From assembly GCF_021134715.1 (NCBI RefSeq), contig NC_060027.1, forward strand, positions 3,224,001 to 3,288,000: DNA of 64,000 nt, given 5' to 3'. The position numbers and the translations under genes are program-made. Positions 63,634-64,000 of this stretch are shown here, in pieces. Within the stretch, counting starts at the first letter, position 1. Every line of letters starts with the position of its first letter. The stretch comes from Daphnia pulex. Its lineage: Eukaryota; Arthropoda; Branchiopoda; Diplostraca; Daphniidae. The notes under the pieces are model-generated. The model ran no database searches. It saw only the letters and a list, made by a program, of their open reading frames with translations, and had not been told where the DNA came from.

Positions 63634-64000
63634 CTGAAAAGGAGAAGGCATGTTATCGTATTGCAGTTGCACGCCATGCGTGTGTTACATATTGACTTGT
63701 CAAACGGGCAAACGATTCAGAATAGTCGGTGGTGTCAGCGAGTCAAGTCGCAGCAAGTGCGGAATAATTTTCTATACTTGCTGCAATTTGAGTTTGTTGC
63801 CACATCACCGTAAAATTCACTCTACAATAATTAATTAAATTGCGCATTAAAAGAAAATAATCAACATAACCAAGAAAACGTTCCGTGTACGAATCAGAAA
63901 TTCGTGTTTTAATAACTAGTCCAATTTTTTGAAACATAAAAATAAATTAAAAAAGACATTTGTAATAAGGTGATATATTTTTTCTTGTCTTGGCCTTTCC

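Larger units (their letters stand above)
61541..64000. other. Intergenic sequence right of the ZP gene
   Basis: AT-rich DNA with a TA/GATA microsatellite (61739-61767), a poly-C run (62934-62946) and many homopolymers. Apart from a weak minus-strand exon pair at 63359-63633 I see no gene. Confidence 0.45.

Overview
The window looks like nuclear DNA from an arthropod, most likely a branchiopod crustacean of the Daphnia type. This is inferred from metazoan and arthropod protein families split by many very short GT..AG introns (mostly 60-130 bp), tight gene packing on the left, and abundant CA, GA, CAG and homopolymer tracts. I cannot fix the species from sequence alone.

Layout. Positions 1-10.6 kb are a dense gene cluster: a decayed coiled-coil gene with a 138-bp internal repeat (+); an omega-class glutathione S-transferase (-, 6 exons, 254 aa); ribosomal protein L10a (+, 5 exons, 217 aa); the LisH/WD40 corepressor subunit TBL1XR1/ebi (-, 10 exons, 492 aa); and the ciliary WD40 protein IFT80 (+, 13 exons, 761 aa). 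For the four intact genes I rebuilt every exon junction by hand. Each splices into one open frame of the family's usual length. TBL1XR1 and IFT80 are divergent across about 300 bp. The coiled-coil gene and GSTO, and RpL10Ab and TBL1XR1, converge tail to tail.

Positions 10.6-51.4 kb are gene-poor, about 41 kb of AT-rich and simple-repeat-rich DNA in which I recognise no conserved protein. Its main structure is a three-copy, gene-shaped family: copy 1 at 13.4-14.2 kb (-), copy 2 at 25.2-26.4 kb (-) and copy 3 at 26.4-27.6 kb (+). Copies 2 and 3 form a head-to-head inverted repeat with arms of about 1.2 kb. Shared splice-like junctions, a promoter-proximal block and, in copy 1, a signal-peptide exon followed by a Cys-rich exon suggest a small, perhaps secreted-protein, gene family that is decaying. 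A few isolated exon-like pieces (43.1, 47.7 and 49.6 kb) are listed with low confidence.

Positions 51.4-61.5 kb hold one large gene on + for a transmembrane zona pellucida (ZP) domain protein (849 aa). A tiny signal-peptide exon is separated by a 6.1-kb intron from a long exon coding acidic, His/Gly and Pro-rich regions, followed by the ZP module, a membrane segment and a short tail. A 55-codon phase 0/0 open segment lies inside the large intron. The last 2.5 kb has simple repeats and a possible minus-strand exon pair.

The genes are housekeeping or developmental (translation, detoxification, Notch/nuclear-receptor transcription control, cilium assembly, apical matrix/cuticle). I see no functional link between them beyond shared promoter space.
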